64,000 nucleotides of DNA from Brucella pecoris. Lineage in GTDB: Bacteria; Pseudomonadota; Alphaproteobacteria; Rhizobiales; Rhizobiaceae. The DNA is taken from NCBI RefSeq assembly GCF_006376675.1, contig NZ_VEWK01000004.1:248001-312000 (forward strand), in the 5' to 3' direction. The position numbers and the translations under genes were made by a program. A model generated the notes under the pieces. The model made no database searches, was not told the origin of the DNA, and saw nothing but the letters and a program-made list of their open reading frames with translations. Below are positions 18,791 to 30,127 of this stretch, one piece after another. Within the stretch, counting starts at the first letter, position 1; the number at the start of each line of letters is the position of its first letter.

Positions 18791-18851
18791 GCCCGGAACG
18801 CTGGAACCTGTTCCGGGCGCTACTGTGTTTCCATGGCGGAGATATTCTCCG
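18791..18851 (+). promoter_or_regulatory. Structured metK leader
   Basis: Two perfect hairpins lie in the 88 bases upstream of metK: GCCCGGAAC (18791-18799) with GTTCCGGGC (18810-18818), and CGGAG (18837-18841) with CTCCG (18847-18851). The second ends 25 bases before the GTG. The sequence does not match the SAM-II consensus as I know it. Control of metK by its own product or by translation is a guess. Confidence 0.45.
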
Positions 18852-18875
18852 TTGGATTTTCAAGAGGGGTTACCC

Positions 18876-20138
18876 GTGTCGCGCAGTTCTTATCTCTTCA
18901 CCAGCGAATCTGTGTCCGAAGGACATCCGGACAAGGTTTGCGACCGCATCTCCGATGAAATCGTGGACATGATCTACAAGGAAGCGCGCCGTACCGGCGT
19001 CGATCCATGGTCTGTCCGTGTTGCCTGCGAAACGCTTGCCACCACCAATCGCGTGGTCATTGCCGGCGAAGTGCGTGTTCCGGATACTTTCCTGAAGAAG
19101 AATAAGGACGGCACTGTCGCCCACGATGCGGCCGGACATCCGCTGATCAATCCTTCGCGCTTCCGCTCGGCAGCCCGCAAGGCGATCCGTGAAATCGGTT
19201 ACGAACAGAACGGTTTCAACTGGAAGACGGTGAAGATCGACGTGCTTCTGCATCCGCAGTCCGCCGATATCGCGCAGGGCGTGGACAATGCCGCTGACCG
19301 TCAGGGCGAAGAAGGTGCAGGCGATCAGGGCATTATGTTCGGTTATGCCTGCCGCGAAACCCCGGACCTTATGCCGGCACCGATCTACTATTCGCACAAG
19401 ATCCTCGAAAAGCTCTCCGAAGCCCGCCACAAGGGCGAAGGCGATGCGGGCAAGCTCGGCCCCGACGCCAAGAGCCAGGTCACGGTGCGTTACGAGAACG
19501 GCAAAGCCGCTGAGGTTACGCAGATCGTTCTTTCCACGCAGCATCTGGATGCAAGCTGGGATTCAAAGAAAGTCCGTTCGGTTGTCGAACCCTATATCCG
19601 GGAAGCGCTCGGCGAGCTCCCGATTGCAGCCACCTGCAACTGGTATATCAATCCAACCGGCAAGTTCGTCATCGGCGGACCGGACGGTGATGCCGGACTG
19701 ACTGGCCGCAAGATCATCGTGGATACCTATGGTGGTGCCGCTCCTCATGGTGGCGGCGCATTCTCCGGCAAGGACACGACCAAGGTCGACCGCTCCGCAG
19801 CCTATGCCGCGCGCTATCTCGCCAAGAACGTCGTTGCCGCCGGTCTTGCCGACCGCTGCACGATCCAGCTTTCCTATGCCATCGGCGTGGCGCAGCCGCT
19901 TTCGGTTTACGTCGATCTGCATGGTACCGGCAAAGTGGCAGAATCCGCAGTCGAGGAAGCGCTTCGCGAAGTCATGGACCTGTCACCGACGGGCATCCGC
20001 AAGCATCTCGACCTCAACAAGCCGATTTATGCCAAGACCTCGTCTTATGGCCATTTCGGTCGCAAGCCGGGTCGCGACGGTTCCTTCTCCTGGGAGAAGA
20101 CCGACCTCACCAAGGTGCTGAAGGCAGCAGTGGCGTAA
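18876..20138 (+). CDS. metK: MetK, S-adenosylmethionine synthetase
   Basis: Makes S-adenosylmethionine from methionine and ATP. The 420 residues contain GHPDK (16-20), the ATP-binding GAGDQG (147-152) and the P-loop-like GGGAFSGKD of the central domain. It is somewhat longer than the enterobacterial enzyme (about 384), as usual in this group, because of insertions near residues 70-95 and 165-190. GTG 18876 follows an AAGAGGGG site and starts [13 protein letters not shown]. trmB, itself a SAM user, follows after a palindromic repeat. Confidence 0.96.
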   Translation: MSRSSYLFTSESVSEGHPDKVCDRISDEIVDMIYKEARRTGVDPWSVRVACETLATTNRVVIAGEVRVPDTFLKKNKDGTVAHDAAGHPLINPSRFRSAARKAIREIGYEQNGFNWKTVKIDVLLHPQSADIAQGVDNAADRQGEEGAGDQGIMFGYACRETPDLMPAPIYYSHKILEKLSEARHKGEGDAGKLGPDAKSQVTVRYENGKAAEVTQIVLSTQHLDASWDSKKVRSVVEPYIREALGELPIAATCNWYINPTGKFVIGGPDGDAGLTGRKIIVDTYGGAAPHGGGAFSGKDTTKVDRSAAYAARYLAKNVVAAGLADRCTIQLSYAIGVAQPLSVYVDLHGTGKVAESAVEEALREVMDLSPTGIRKHLDLNKPIYAKTSSYGHFGRKPGRDGSFSWEKTDLTKVLKAAVA

Positions 20139-20233
20139 CTTCTCCCCCGGAAAGTTGCATCGCACGCCGCTTGGCGTTATGTGTCCCGACAAATTTCGAG
20201 GAGCGCGGTCTTGGATCGCGCTCTTCTGCTATC

Positions 20234-20333
20234 AGCGCATCCCGAAAAATGTGAAACGGTTTTCGGACAAGATGTGCGTCTGAACAAAGAGATAGAGCGC
20301 CGATCTGCTTCAATCAGATCGAAACGCGCTCTA
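20234..20333 (+). repeat. Two-part palindromic repeat, copy 2
   Basis: Head AGCGCATCCCGAAAAATG to ACAAGATGTGCG, linker with AACAAAGAGA, tail with outer arms AGAGCG/CGCTCT and inner arms GATCTG/CAGATC. Lies between metK and trmB. The tail stem sequence differs from copies 1 and 4 yet pairs with itself. Confidence 0.8.
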
Positions 20334-20362
20334 TTATTCACTATGACGCCGACGGATAAAAT

Positions 20363-21064
20363 ATGACCGAAGAATCTCATCCTCTGCGCGGTGCCGGAAA
20401 TTTTTTCGGCCGTCGTCACGGCAAGCCCCTGCGGAGCCATCAGAAGAATCTGTTCGAGGATCTTCTGCCGCGTATCAAGATCGACATCGAAAGCCCGGCA
20501 CCGCAGGATCTGCATGCGCTTTTTGAAACGAAGGTCGACGCTGTACGTCTGGAAATCGGTTTCGGCGGCGGCGAGCATCTGCACCATGAGACAGGTCGCT
20601 ATCCGCAGACGGGTTTCATCGGTGTCGAACCCTTCGTCAACGGCATGGCAAAGATGCTTGCGGCACTCGATGAAGAACCGCGCCCGAACCTGCGTCTCTA
20701 TGACGAGGATGCGACGGCGGTCCTCGACTGGCTACCGGATGCGTCCCTTTCCGGCATTGATCTTTTTTATCCCGATCCGTGGCACAAGCGACGTCACTGG
20801 AAACGCCGTTTCGTCAGCGATGCCAATCTCGACCGCTTCGCCCGCGTGTTGAAGCCCGGTGCAAAATTTCGCTTTGCTTCCGACATCGAGCATTATGTCA
20901 ACTGGACGCTCCAGCATTGTCGCCGTCATCCGGCATTCGACTGGCAGGCCGAAGGCCCGTCCGACTGGAACAAAGCTTATGAAGCCTGGCCAGGCACGCG
21001 CTATGAAGCAAAGGCTTTTCGCGAAGGTCGGCGCGCTGCCTATTTGACTTTCATTCGCCGTTGA
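20363..21064 (+). CDS. trmB: TrmB, tRNA (guanine-N7)-methyltransferase
   Basis: Methylates G46 of tRNA with S-adenosylmethionine. The 233 residues have the Rossmann motif [11 protein letters not shown] (63-73) and the TrmB signature [11 protein letters not shown] (135-145), whose Asp and Pro residues bind the guanine, and end with the conserved [20 protein letters not shown] at 20363; no ribosome-binding site stands out (GGATAAAAT). Confidence 0.95.
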   Translation: MTEESHPLRGAGNFFGRRHGKPLRSHQKNLFEDLLPRIKIDIESPAPQDLHALFETKVDAVRLEIGFGGGEHLHHETGRYPQTGFIGVEPFVNGMAKMLAALDEEPRPNLRLYDEDATAVLDWLPDASLSGIDLFYPDPWHKRRHWKRRFVSDANLDRFARVLKPGAKFRFASDIEHYVNWTLQHCRRHPAFDWQAEGPSDWNKAYEAWPGTRYEAKAFREGRRAAYLTFIRR

Positions 21065-21107
21065 AGCAGCCAGCAGAGAACGCATCAATCGAACGTCAGA
21101 AGCGGTC

Positions 21108-21136
21108 TTGAAAAAATCAGCTTCCACTGGTATATA
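21108..21136 (+). promoter_or_regulatory. Promoter of the rimP-nusA operon
   Basis: TTGAAA (21108-21113) and TATATA (21131-21136) at 17-bp spacing, a near-consensus sigma-70 promoter, 44 bp after the trmB stop. Transcription would begin near 21143, so the terminator hairpin at 21163 falls inside the leader. Confidence 0.7.
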
Positions 21137-21162
21137 TGTCTCAAATTCTTGGTCGTTTGAAC

Positions 21163-21194
21163 AAGAGTGGGTCCACCCGGTCCCGCTCTTTTTT
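21163..21194 (+). terminator. Intrinsic terminator (attenuator) in the rimP-nusA leader
   Basis: AAGAGTGGG (21163-21171) and CCCGCTCTT (21182-21190) form a 9-bp stem with one T-G pair, followed by six T. It lies between the promoter above and rimP. A second hairpin, AGAGGC (21215-21220) with GCCTCT (21228-21233), ends 15 bases before the rimP TTG and could be part of a switch. It may simply end trmB transcripts, but its place downstream of the promoter argues for attenuation. Confidence 0.7.
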
Positions 21195-21248
21195 GTTACT
21201 TACGGCCTGCTTGAAGAGGCTTTTCCTGCCTCTCGAAAGGTTTTTAGG

Positions 21249-21947
21249 TTGACGGAACAGGTTCAGGCAAACGAAGCAGAGGCGCTAGCAGCAGGCGTGA
21301 ATGATCGCATCATTCGCGAGACGGGCATCGATGCGAAAGTGGCTTCTATCATCGAGCCCATCATCAATACGCTGGGCTTCCGGTTGGTGCGTGTGCGCCT
21401 TTCGGGGCTGAACGGTCAGACCTTGCAGATCATGGCCGAGCGTCCCGATGGCACGATGACCGTCGACGATTGCGAACTGGTCAGCCGCACCGTTGCGCCG
21501 GTTCTCGACGTGGAAGACCCCCTCAGCGGAAAATATCATCTGGAGATTTCGTCTCCTGGTATCGACCGACCGCTGGTCCGAAAGTCGGACTTTACCGACT
21601 GGGCCGGTCATATCGCAAAGGTGGAAACCTCTATCGTGCACGAGGGCCGCAAGAAATTCCGCGGGCGTATCGTTCTGGGCGATGCGGAAACCGTTGTCAT
21701 TGAAAGCGATCAGATTTCCTACGGCAACGAACCTGTCGTGCGTATTCCATTCGATCTGATTTCGGACGCACGTCTCGTGCTGACCGATGACCTGATCCGC
21801 GATGCGCTGCGTAAGGACAAGGCCCTGCGCGAGGGCCGCATTCCCGGCGACGATCTGGGTGATGATCAGGAAGCCGAAATGGACGAACAGTCCGGCGAAG
21901 CTGGGTCTGACGAAGCCACATCGGGCGAAGCCGAAAAGAAGAAATAA
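21249..21947 (+). CDS. rimP: RimP, ribosome maturation factor
   Basis: Needed for 30S subunit maturation. The frame is open from 21108, but the TTG at 21249 after GAAAGG starts [16 protein letters not shown] and gives 232 residues. N-terminal domain to about residue 95 ([26 protein letters not shown]), conserved [12 protein letters not shown] near 98-109 and a C-terminal SH3-like domain to about 185; the last 40 residues are acidic and disordered. First gene of the rimP-nusA-rnpM-infB set. Confidence 0.92.
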   Translation: MTEQVQANEAEALAAGVNDRIIRETGIDAKVASIIEPIINTLGFRLVRVRLSGLNGQTLQIMAERPDGTMTVDDCELVSRTVAPVLDVEDPLSGKYHLEISSPGIDRPLVRKSDFTDWAGHIAKVETSIVHEGRKKFRGRIVLGDAETVVIESDQISYGNEPVVRIPFDLISDARLVLTDDLIRDALRKDKALREGRIPGDDLGDDQEAEMDEQSGEAGSDEATSGEAEKKK

Positions 21948-22000
21948 GTTTCAGGCGTCCGGTATCTTGAGGAGCCGGATGCGACACCAAGGAGAGTCCA

Positions 22001-23614
22001 ATGGCAGTCAGTGCTAACAGGCTGGAGCTTCTGCAGATCGCCGACGCGGTCGCACGCGAGAAGTCGATCGACCGCGAGATCGTTCTTGCGGCCATGGCCG
22101 ATGCGATCCAGAAGGCGGCGCGTTCGCGTTACGGCCAGGAAAGCAACATCCGCGCGGACATCAATGCGAAGTCTGGCGAGATCAAGCTGCAGCGCCTGCT
22201 CGAAGTTGTTGAGCATGTCGAGGATTACGCGACGCAGATTTCGCTCTTCACCGCTCGCGATCGCAATCCGGATGCGCAGGTCGGTGACTTCATCGCCGAT
22301 CAGCTACCGCCGATGGATTTCGGTCGTATCGCCGCCCAGTCGGCAAAGCAGGTTATCGTGCAGAAAGTGCGTGAAGCCGAGCGTGACCGTCAGTATGACG
22401 AATACAAGGATCGCGTTGGCGAAATCGTCAACGGTACTGTGAAGCGTGTCGAATACGGAAATGTGATTGTCGATCTCGGTCGTGGTGAAGCCATCGTGCG
22501 CCGCGATGAACTGATCCCGCGCGAAGCTTTCCGCTACGGCGACCGCATTCGCGCCTATGTCTACGATGTGCGCCGCGAACAGCGTGGCCCGCAGATTTTC
22601 CTGTCGCGCACCCATCCGTCCTTCATGGCGAAGCTTTTCACCATGGAAGTGCCGGAAATTTACGACGGCATCATCGAAATCAAGTCCGTTGCCCGCGATC
22701 CGGGTTCCCGAGCCAAGATTGCGGTCGTGTCGCGTGACGCTTCCATCGATCCGGTTGGTGCCTGCGTCGGTATGCGCGGTTCCCGCGTTCAGGCCGTTGT
22801 CGGCGAATTGCAGGGTGAAAAGATCGACATCATTCCGTGGTCTCCGGAAGCGGCTTCCTTCATCGTCAACGCGCTTCAGCCGGCTGAAGTTGCCAAGGTG
22901 GTGCTCGATGAAGACGCCGAGCGTATTGAAGTTGTCGTTCCGAATGACCAACTATCACTTGCAATCGGTCGTCGCGGTCAGAATGTGCGCCTTGCTTCCC
23001 AGCTCACCGGCTGGGACATCGACATCCTGACGGAAGACGAAGAATCCGAACGTCGCCAGAAGGAATTCACCGAACGTTCGACCCTCTTCATGGATGCCCT
23101 CAACGTTGACGAGATGGTCGGTCAGGTTCTGGCCTCCGAAGGTTTCGCATCTGTTGAAGAACTGGCCTATGTCGAGTCGGGTGAAATCGCCTCCATTGAC
23201 GGTTTTGATGAGGATACGGCCGGCGAAATCCAGGAACGTGCCCGGGAATATCTGGATCGCATCGAAAGCGAACAGGATGACCGCCGCAAGGAACTGGGCG
23301 TCGAGGACGAACTGCGTGAACTGCCGGGCATCACCACGGCGATGCTGGTGGCAGTTGGTGAAGACGGCGTCAAGACGATGGATGATTTTGCCGGTTATGC
23401 CGTCGATGATCTGGTCGGCTGGCGTGAACGCAAGGACGGCGAAACCGTCGCTCATAGCGGCATCTTCTCTTCCTTCGACGTTTCGCGTGTCGATGCGGAA
23501 CAGATGGTCCTTTCTGCGCGTTTGAAGGCAGGATGGATCACGGAGGAAGAACTGGCATCGGCTCAGGAAGAAGAAGCCGAAGCTGAAGCCAGTGAAGAGG
23601 CAGCCGCTTCCTAA
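22001..23614 (+). CDS. nusA: NusA, transcription elongation/termination factor
   Basis: Binds RNA polymerase and nascent RNA and modulates pausing, intrinsic termination and antitermination. The 537 residues show the N-terminal polymerase-binding domain (1-125), an S1 domain (about 135-200, VGEIVNGTVKRVEYGNVIVDLG), two KH domains (about 205-345; VGACVGMRGSRVQAV and LAIGRRGQNVRLA) and two acidic repeats (about 365-510). The acidic tail (EEEAEAEASEE) is typical of alphaproteobacteria. Starts 53 bp after rimP, behind AAGGAGAG. Confidence 0.96.
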   Translation: MAVSANRLELLQIADAVAREKSIDREIVLAAMADAIQKAARSRYGQESNIRADINAKSGEIKLQRLLEVVEHVEDYATQISLFTARDRNPDAQVGDFIADQLPPMDFGRIAAQSAKQVIVQKVREAERDRQYDEYKDRVGEIVNGTVKRVEYGNVIVDLGRGEAIVRRDELIPREAFRYGDRIRAYVYDVRREQRGPQIFLSRTHPSFMAKLFTMEVPEIYDGIIEIKSVARDPGSRAKIAVVSRDASIDPVGACVGMRGSRVQAVVGELQGEKIDIIPWSPEAASFIVNALQPAEVAKVVLDEDAERIEVVVPNDQLSLAIGRRGQNVRLASQLTGWDIDILTEDEESERRQKEFTERSTLFMDALNVDEMVGQVLASEGFASVEELAYVESGEIASIDGFDEDTAGEIQERAREYLDRIESEQDDRRKELGVEDELRELPGITTAMLVAVGEDGVKTMDDFAGYAVDDLVGWRERKDGETVAHSGIFSSFDVSRVDAEQMVLSARLKAGWITEEELASAQEEEAEAEASEEAAAS

Positions 23615-23632
23615 GAAGCGCGCTGGAATAGC

Positions 23633-23687
23633 AGAGCCGCATGGCTTCTTACGTCTGAGGCAATTCAGGCGTAAGCTGTGCGGCTCT
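23633..23687 (+). other. Long imperfect palindrome between nusA and rnpM
   Basis: Outer arms AGAGCCGCA (23633-23641) and TGCGGCTCT (23679-23687) are perfect; inner arms TTACGTCTGA (23649-23658) and TCAGGCGTAA (23665-23674) pair with one G-T. No T run follows. It begins 18 bases after the nusA stop and could be a processing or stability element that uncouples nusA from the genes downstream. Confidence 0.65.
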
Positions 23688-23975
23688 CGCAATTGATCCC
23701 TGAAAAATGGTCGTCGTTCATCTGAATTGATCGGCCAGTTCGGGTTTCGAATGAAGTTCCGGCCATCTTACGGGTTGTGGTGGGGCTTTTGCTCTGGTAC
23801 AGCGCCACGCATCAGGTCTGATGCGTTGGATATGGTCCAAACTGGTGCTCGCGCAGCAATTTCGTCGCTCATGCAAGAGCGATGCAGTCGAGCCGGTTAT
23901 GACATTGGTACAAGTTCGGAATGCGGCCCCGATATGGCCGCCCGATATTGCCGTTATGGCAAAACTGGAGTTCGC
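23688..23975 (+). other. 288-bp spacer upstream of rnpM
   Basis: Unusually long gap for this operon. The rnpM frame is open through most of it (from 23727), but the translated sequence (MIGQFGFRMKFRPSYG onwards, rich in Cys, Arg and Ser) does not look like a protein domain. I see no convincing promoter. Confidence 0.5.
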
Positions 23976-24590
23976 GTGGAGCAGGATATGAATGACAGAA
24001 CCTGTATCGTCACGCGCGAAAGCGGTTCTGCCGATGATCTGATCCGTTTCGTGGCCGGTCCCGACGGTTCCGTGGTGCCGGACTTGAAAAGGAATCTGCC
24101 AGGCAGAGGATGCTGGGTCAAAGCCGAGCGTCGTCTGGTGGATGAAGCGGTCAAGCGCAAACTCTTTGCGCGAGCGCTGAAAGAAGGTGTGACGCCGCAG
24201 GCGGATCTTGGCGCGCTGGTGGACCAGTTGCTGACGAAATCTGCTCTCGGTAGCCTCGCTCTGGCTCGCAAGGCTGGCGCTGTGGTAACAGGTTCGACCA
24301 AGGTGGATCAGGCGATCCGCACCGGGGCGGCCGCCATGGTGCTGCACGCTCAGGAAGCCGCAGCCGATGGCGTGCGCAAGCTCGATCAGGCCCGCCGCGC
24401 TGTGGTGCATCTTGATGGCCCCGAAATCCCGGCCTTCACCCTTTTTACGGGGGAAGAAATGGATTTGGCATTTGGGGGCGGAAATGTGATACATGCAGCC
24501 GTACTTGAAGGAAAGGCGGCGGCCGGGTTCGTAAAGCGGGCGCTTATGTTGCATCGCTATCGCGGTGAAAGCGCATCGAGCCTGGATTAG
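23976..24590 (+). CDS. RnpM/YlxR domain fused to an L7Ae-like domain
   Basis: RNA-binding protein of 204 residues. The N-terminal YlxR (DUF448, RnpM) domain covers about residues 5-80 (RTCIVTRESGSADDLIRFV, then NLPGRGCWV); the second half (about 85-180) is an L7Ae/L30e/YlxQ-type fold (SLALARKAGAVVTGSTKVDQAI). In Firmicutes these are two genes, ylxR and ylxQ, at the same place between nusA and infB; RnpM there modulates RNase P. GTG 23976 is chosen; ATG 23988 is equally possible. The stop TAG is followed directly by AGCGC, resembling a repeat end. Confidence 0.85.
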   Translation: MEQDMNDRTCIVTRESGSADDLIRFVAGPDGSVVPDLKRNLPGRGCWVKAERRLVDEAVKRKLFARALKEGVTPQADLGALVDQLLTKSALGSLALARKAGAVVTGSTKVDQAIRTGAAAMVLHAQEAAADGVRKLDQARRAVVHLDGPEIPAFTLFTGEEMDLAFGGGNVIHAAVLEGKAAAGFVKRALMLHRYRGESASSLD

Positions 24591-24652
24591 AGCGCAACTG
24601 TAGAGGGGCTTGGCAGACCCTGGATCGGATTGCGCGTTGAAGCGGATGACTG

Positions 24653-24693
24653 GAGCTTTATCCAACATGACTAGGTCGCGTTGGATAATGCTC
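24653..24693 (+). other. Hairpin in the rnpM-infB spacer
   Basis: GAGC-TT-TATCCAAC (24653-24666) pairs with GTTGGATA-AT-GCTC (24680-24693) apart from the TT/AT mismatch. The sequence resembles a degenerate, inverted head module of the palindromic repeats in this window. It lies 40 bp before infB. Confidence 0.45.
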
Positions 24694-24732
24694 GAGTAGA
24701 GCGGCCGGAGCCGCGAAGGAAACGGAAACGTA

Positions 24733-27633
<2,901 letters not shown>

Positions 27634-27643
27634 TACCTATATG

Positions 27644-27676
27644 CCGGACCGTCCTGTCATGGGCGGTCCGGTTTTT
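27644..27676 (+). terminator. Intrinsic terminator after infB
   Basis: CCGGACCG (27644-27651) and CGGTCCGG (27664-27671) with a 12-base loop and TTTTT. It separates infB from rbfA, so rbfA-truB must have their own promoter or rely on readthrough, unlike the continuous enterobacterial operon. Confidence 0.88.
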
Positions 27677-27805
27677 CATTACCCGGTTCCGAGGGTCTGA
27701 CTCCCGTCTGAACTGTGGTAAATTGCACCGTTCAGTTTTAGCCGTTTCTTCGGGCAGCCAATTGGGCTGGGTGCCGATTAATGGCTGTTTATCGAGGATA
27801 TAGCT

Positions 27806-28258
27806 ATGGCACGTTCTCCGGATCCAAAAGGCTCAGGTGGCCTTTCCCAACGCCAGCTTCGCGTGGGCGAGCAGGTGCGTCACGCATTGGCACAGGTGCT
27901 TCAGCGTGGAGAAATCCGCGACGACCTTATCGCCCGCACCGTGATTTCCGTCTCGGAAGTGCGTATGTCACCCGACCTCAAGATCGCAACTTGCTTCATC
28001 ACCCCTCTTGGCGATGCCGATACGCAGGCCGTTATCAAGGCGCTGGCTGCGAATGCGAAATTCATTCGTGGTCGTATCGCTCCGAGCCTCAGCCAGATGA
28101 AGTACATGCCGGAATTCCGCTTCCGGGCAGATACCAGCTTTGACAATTTTTCCAAGATCGATGCACTGCTCCGCTCGCCGGAAGTCGCACGCGATCTTGG
28201 GCATGACGATGAAAAAGACCGGGAGGCAGACAAGGCTTCCCGCAATGGAGACGAATAA
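27806..28258 (+). CDS. rbfA: RbfA, 30S ribosome-binding factor
   Basis: KH-like protein that binds immature 30S subunits and helps 16S 5'-end maturation, especially in the cold. 150 residues: the RbfA domain runs from about 12 to 125 ([22 protein letters not shown], then [16 protein letters not shown]), followed by a short charged tail. ATG 27806 after GAGGATATAGCT. truB begins three bases after the stop. Confidence 0.94.
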   Translation: MARSPDPKGSGGLSQRQLRVGEQVRHALAQVLQRGEIRDDLIARTVISVSEVRMSPDLKIATCFITPLGDADTQAVIKALAANAKFIRGRIAPSLSQMKYMPEFRFRADTSFDNFSKIDALLRSPEVARDLGHDDEKDREADKASRNGDE

Positions 28259-28261
28259 AGC

Positions 28262-29236
28262 ATGGCAAGACGGGGCAAGAAAAAAGGCCGTCCGGTTTCC
28301 GGCTGGGTCATTTTTGACAAGCCGAAAGGTATGGGATCGACCGAGGCGGTCTCGAAGATCAAGTGGCTGTTCAACGCCGAAAAAGCCGGTCATGCCGGTA
28401 CGCTTGATCCGCTTGCTTCCGGCATGTTGCCCATAGCGCTGGGTGAAGCCACCAAGACTGTACCTTATGTCATGGACGGGACCAAGATCTATCGTTTTAC
28501 GGTCAGTTGGGGTGAAGAACGTTCGACGGACGATCTGGAAGGCCAGCCGACCAAAATCTCTGACAAGCGCCCGTCAAGTGCGGATGTCGAGGCATTGCTG
28601 CCGAATTATACCGGCGTCATTTCGCAGGTGCCGCCGCAGTTTTCCGCCATCAAGATCGACGGCGAACGGGCCTACGATCTTGCCCGCGAAGGTGAGACCG
28701 TCGAAATACCCTCCCGCCAAGTCGAGATCGACCGGCTGGAGATTGTAGGCATTCCGGATGCCGACCGCACCGAATTCGAGGTCGAATGCTCCAAGGGCAC
28801 CTATGTGCGTTCTCTGGCCCGCGACATGGGCCGCGATCTTGGATGCTACGGGCATATTTCGGAACTGCGCCGCATCGAAGTGGCACCGTTCACGGAAGAG
28901 GATTCCGTCACCCTGGCAGAACTCGAACAGGCATGGCCGCCGCTTCCGCCGAAGGATGAGGACGGCAATATCGTGGAACCAGCACCGCGTCGCGACTTTT
29001 CGGCGATTGACGCGCTGGTCATCGACACAGGCGCCGCACTGGACTGCCTACCGCAGATACCGCTTTCCGACGATCAGGCGCAACGCGTGCGTCTCGGCAA
29101 TCCGGTGATCCTGCGTGGGCGCGACGCGCCTCTGGAGGCCGAGGAAGCCTGTGTCACGACACGCGGAAAATTGCTCGCCATCGGCTATATCGAGCATGGA
29201 CAGTTCAAACCGAAGCGCGTTTTCACGACGAGCTGA
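28262..29236 (+). CDS. truB: TruB, tRNA pseudouridine-55 synthase
   Basis: Makes pseudouridine 55 in the T-loop of tRNAs. The 324 residues show the catalytic motif [13 protein letters not shown] with Asp49, the RTGY-like region and the conserved [15 protein letters not shown] near 178-192, with a C-terminal TruB_C/PUA-like region (about 255-320). It forms a pair with rbfA; rpsO follows after 182 bp. Confidence 0.95.
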   Translation: MARRGKKKGRPVSGWVIFDKPKGMGSTEAVSKIKWLFNAEKAGHAGTLDPLASGMLPIALGEATKTVPYVMDGTKIYRFTVSWGEERSTDDLEGQPTKISDKRPSSADVEALLPNYTGVISQVPPQFSAIKIDGERAYDLAREGETVEIPSRQVEIDRLEIVGIPDADRTEFEVECSKGTYVRSLARDMGRDLGCYGHISELRRIEVAPFTEEDSVTLAELEQAWPPLPPKDEDGNIVEPAPRRDFSAIDALVIDTGAALDCLPQIPLSDDQAQRVRLGNPVILRGRDAPLEAEEACVTTRGKLLAIGYIEHGQFKPKRVFTTS

Positions 29237-29309
29237 CGTTTCGTCAGAAGATCGCGATGAGGCGGCCAATTGAATTGAGACTGGCATTCCTGCCAATTTT
29301 ACACTATAT

Positions 29310-29418
29310 GCCCCTCATCGATCATGCCTGAAAGCATGTCAGATCGTGTAAATGGCCCGCGCTGGACGACATCCCGGCCTGGGCGTCTCTTTTTCCTCTC
29401 ATCAAGAAAGGGTGTACG
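29310..29418 (+). promoter_or_regulatory. Candidate rpsO (S15) leader
   Basis: The 182 bp upstream of rpsO contain a compact structure: CATGC/GCATG around CTGAAA, enclosed by CGATC/GATCG near 29318-29345, then GCCC/GGGC arms around 29357-29386, and the AAAGGG ribosome-binding site. S15 controls its own translation through leader structures in several phyla; whether this is such a leader is inferred from position and pairing only. Confidence 0.4.
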
Positions 29419-29688
29419 ATGTCGATTACTGCTGAGCGCAAGCAAGCACTTATCAAGGAATACGCCACCAAGGAAGGCGATACCGGTTCTCCTGAAGTAC
29501 AGGTCGCCGTTCTTTCCGAGCGTATTGCCAACCTTACGGATCATTTCAAGGGCCACAAGAATGACAATCATTCGCGTCGCGGCCTTCTGAAGCTGGTTTC
29601 GCAGCGTCGTCGTCTTCTTGACTATGTCAAGGGCATCGACCAGGCACGTTACCAGGCGCTGATCGGCCGTCTCGGCCTGCGCCGCTAA
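29419..29688 (+). CDS. rpsO: Ribosomal protein S15
   Basis: 30S primary binding protein for the central 16S rRNA domain. All 89 residues match the family, including [35 protein letters not shown] and the RRRLLDYVK motif. A terminator follows at once; pnp lies 439 bp downstream, the usual rpsO-pnp pairing but with separate leaders. Confidence 0.97.
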   Translation: MSITAERKQALIKEYATKEGDTGSPEVQVAVLSERIANLTDHFKGHKNDNHSRRGLLKLVSQRRRLLDYVKGIDQARYQALIGRLGLRR

Positions 29689-29697
29689 CGGTAAAAT

Positions 29698-29728
29698 CGG
29701 GCGACGTCTTCAAACGTCGCCCGTTTGA
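29698..29728 (+). terminator. rpsO terminator
   Basis: CGGGCGACGT (29698-29707) and ACGTCGCCCG (29714-29723) form a perfect 10-bp stem with a CTTCAA loop, followed by TTTGATTT. Confidence 0.88.
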
Positions 29729-30127
29729 TTTATCGAGCATTTTGTCGTGCGGATAGCCGCTGACAGATCAAAATGCGACACTTGAGCATGTCTCCCAAAA
29801 GTGGGAACCGGTTTTGGGGCGAAGACATGCGAAAAACCAACAGATAGAACGGAAGCGCGAACGTATGTGAGTGCATCCCGCCTATCGGGCGAATGCCCGC
29901 TGGCATGAGACGGCGCACCAGGTGCATTCCGTCATGCCGATGAAGAGCCATACGGCTCATGACCTGGACCAGTCATGGGGCAGGATTGCAGGCAGTTCGT
30001 GTCAGGGAATATTCGGGAATGAATGTTCTGACACATAACGAACTTCCCGTTGTCTTGCCCGTGGCCTGTCTGCCAACCCAGGAGATGCCCTAGCGCTTTG
30101 CGCGGCGTCTCCATATGAGGACAAGAT
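29729..30127 (+). other. Long rpsO-pnp spacer with repeat and pnp leader hairpins
   Basis: Apart from repeat copy 3 the 400 bp hold several hairpins. The clearest, 29995-30043, pairs GTTCG+TGTCAG with CTGACA+CGAAC, with a five-base bulge on the 3' side; another is GAGCC/GGCTC near 29945-29958. The E. coli pnp leader has a double hairpin cut by RNase III for autocontrol; the resemblance is in arrangement, not sequence. No gene is visible. Confidence 0.5.
29784..29849 (+). repeat. Palindromic repeat, copy 3 (head module only)
   Basis: GAGCATGTCTCCCAAAAGTG to GAAGACATGC, then the A-rich linker and GATAGAAC. The head differs from copy 1 by a pair of changes (CCCAAAA/TTTTGGGG against CCCGAAA/TTTCGGG) that keep the stem. 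The tail palindrome is missing. Confidence 0.8.

Noticed and set aside
18612..18875. SAM-II riboswitch upstream of metK
   Set aside because: The conserved GGTGGTGATTTG and GCTAAA-type segments of SAM-II are not present.
21136..21252. A 38-codon leader ORF whose TGA overlaps the rimP TTG
   Set aside because: Its ATG lies within the -10 box of the rimP promoter, so the main transcript would not contain it. It could only be read from upstream transcripts, and it has no ribosome-binding site.
23727..23975. N-terminal extension of the RnpM-L7Ae protein
   Set aside because: The frame is open, but the sequence is not protein-like and the YlxR domain is complete from 23976.
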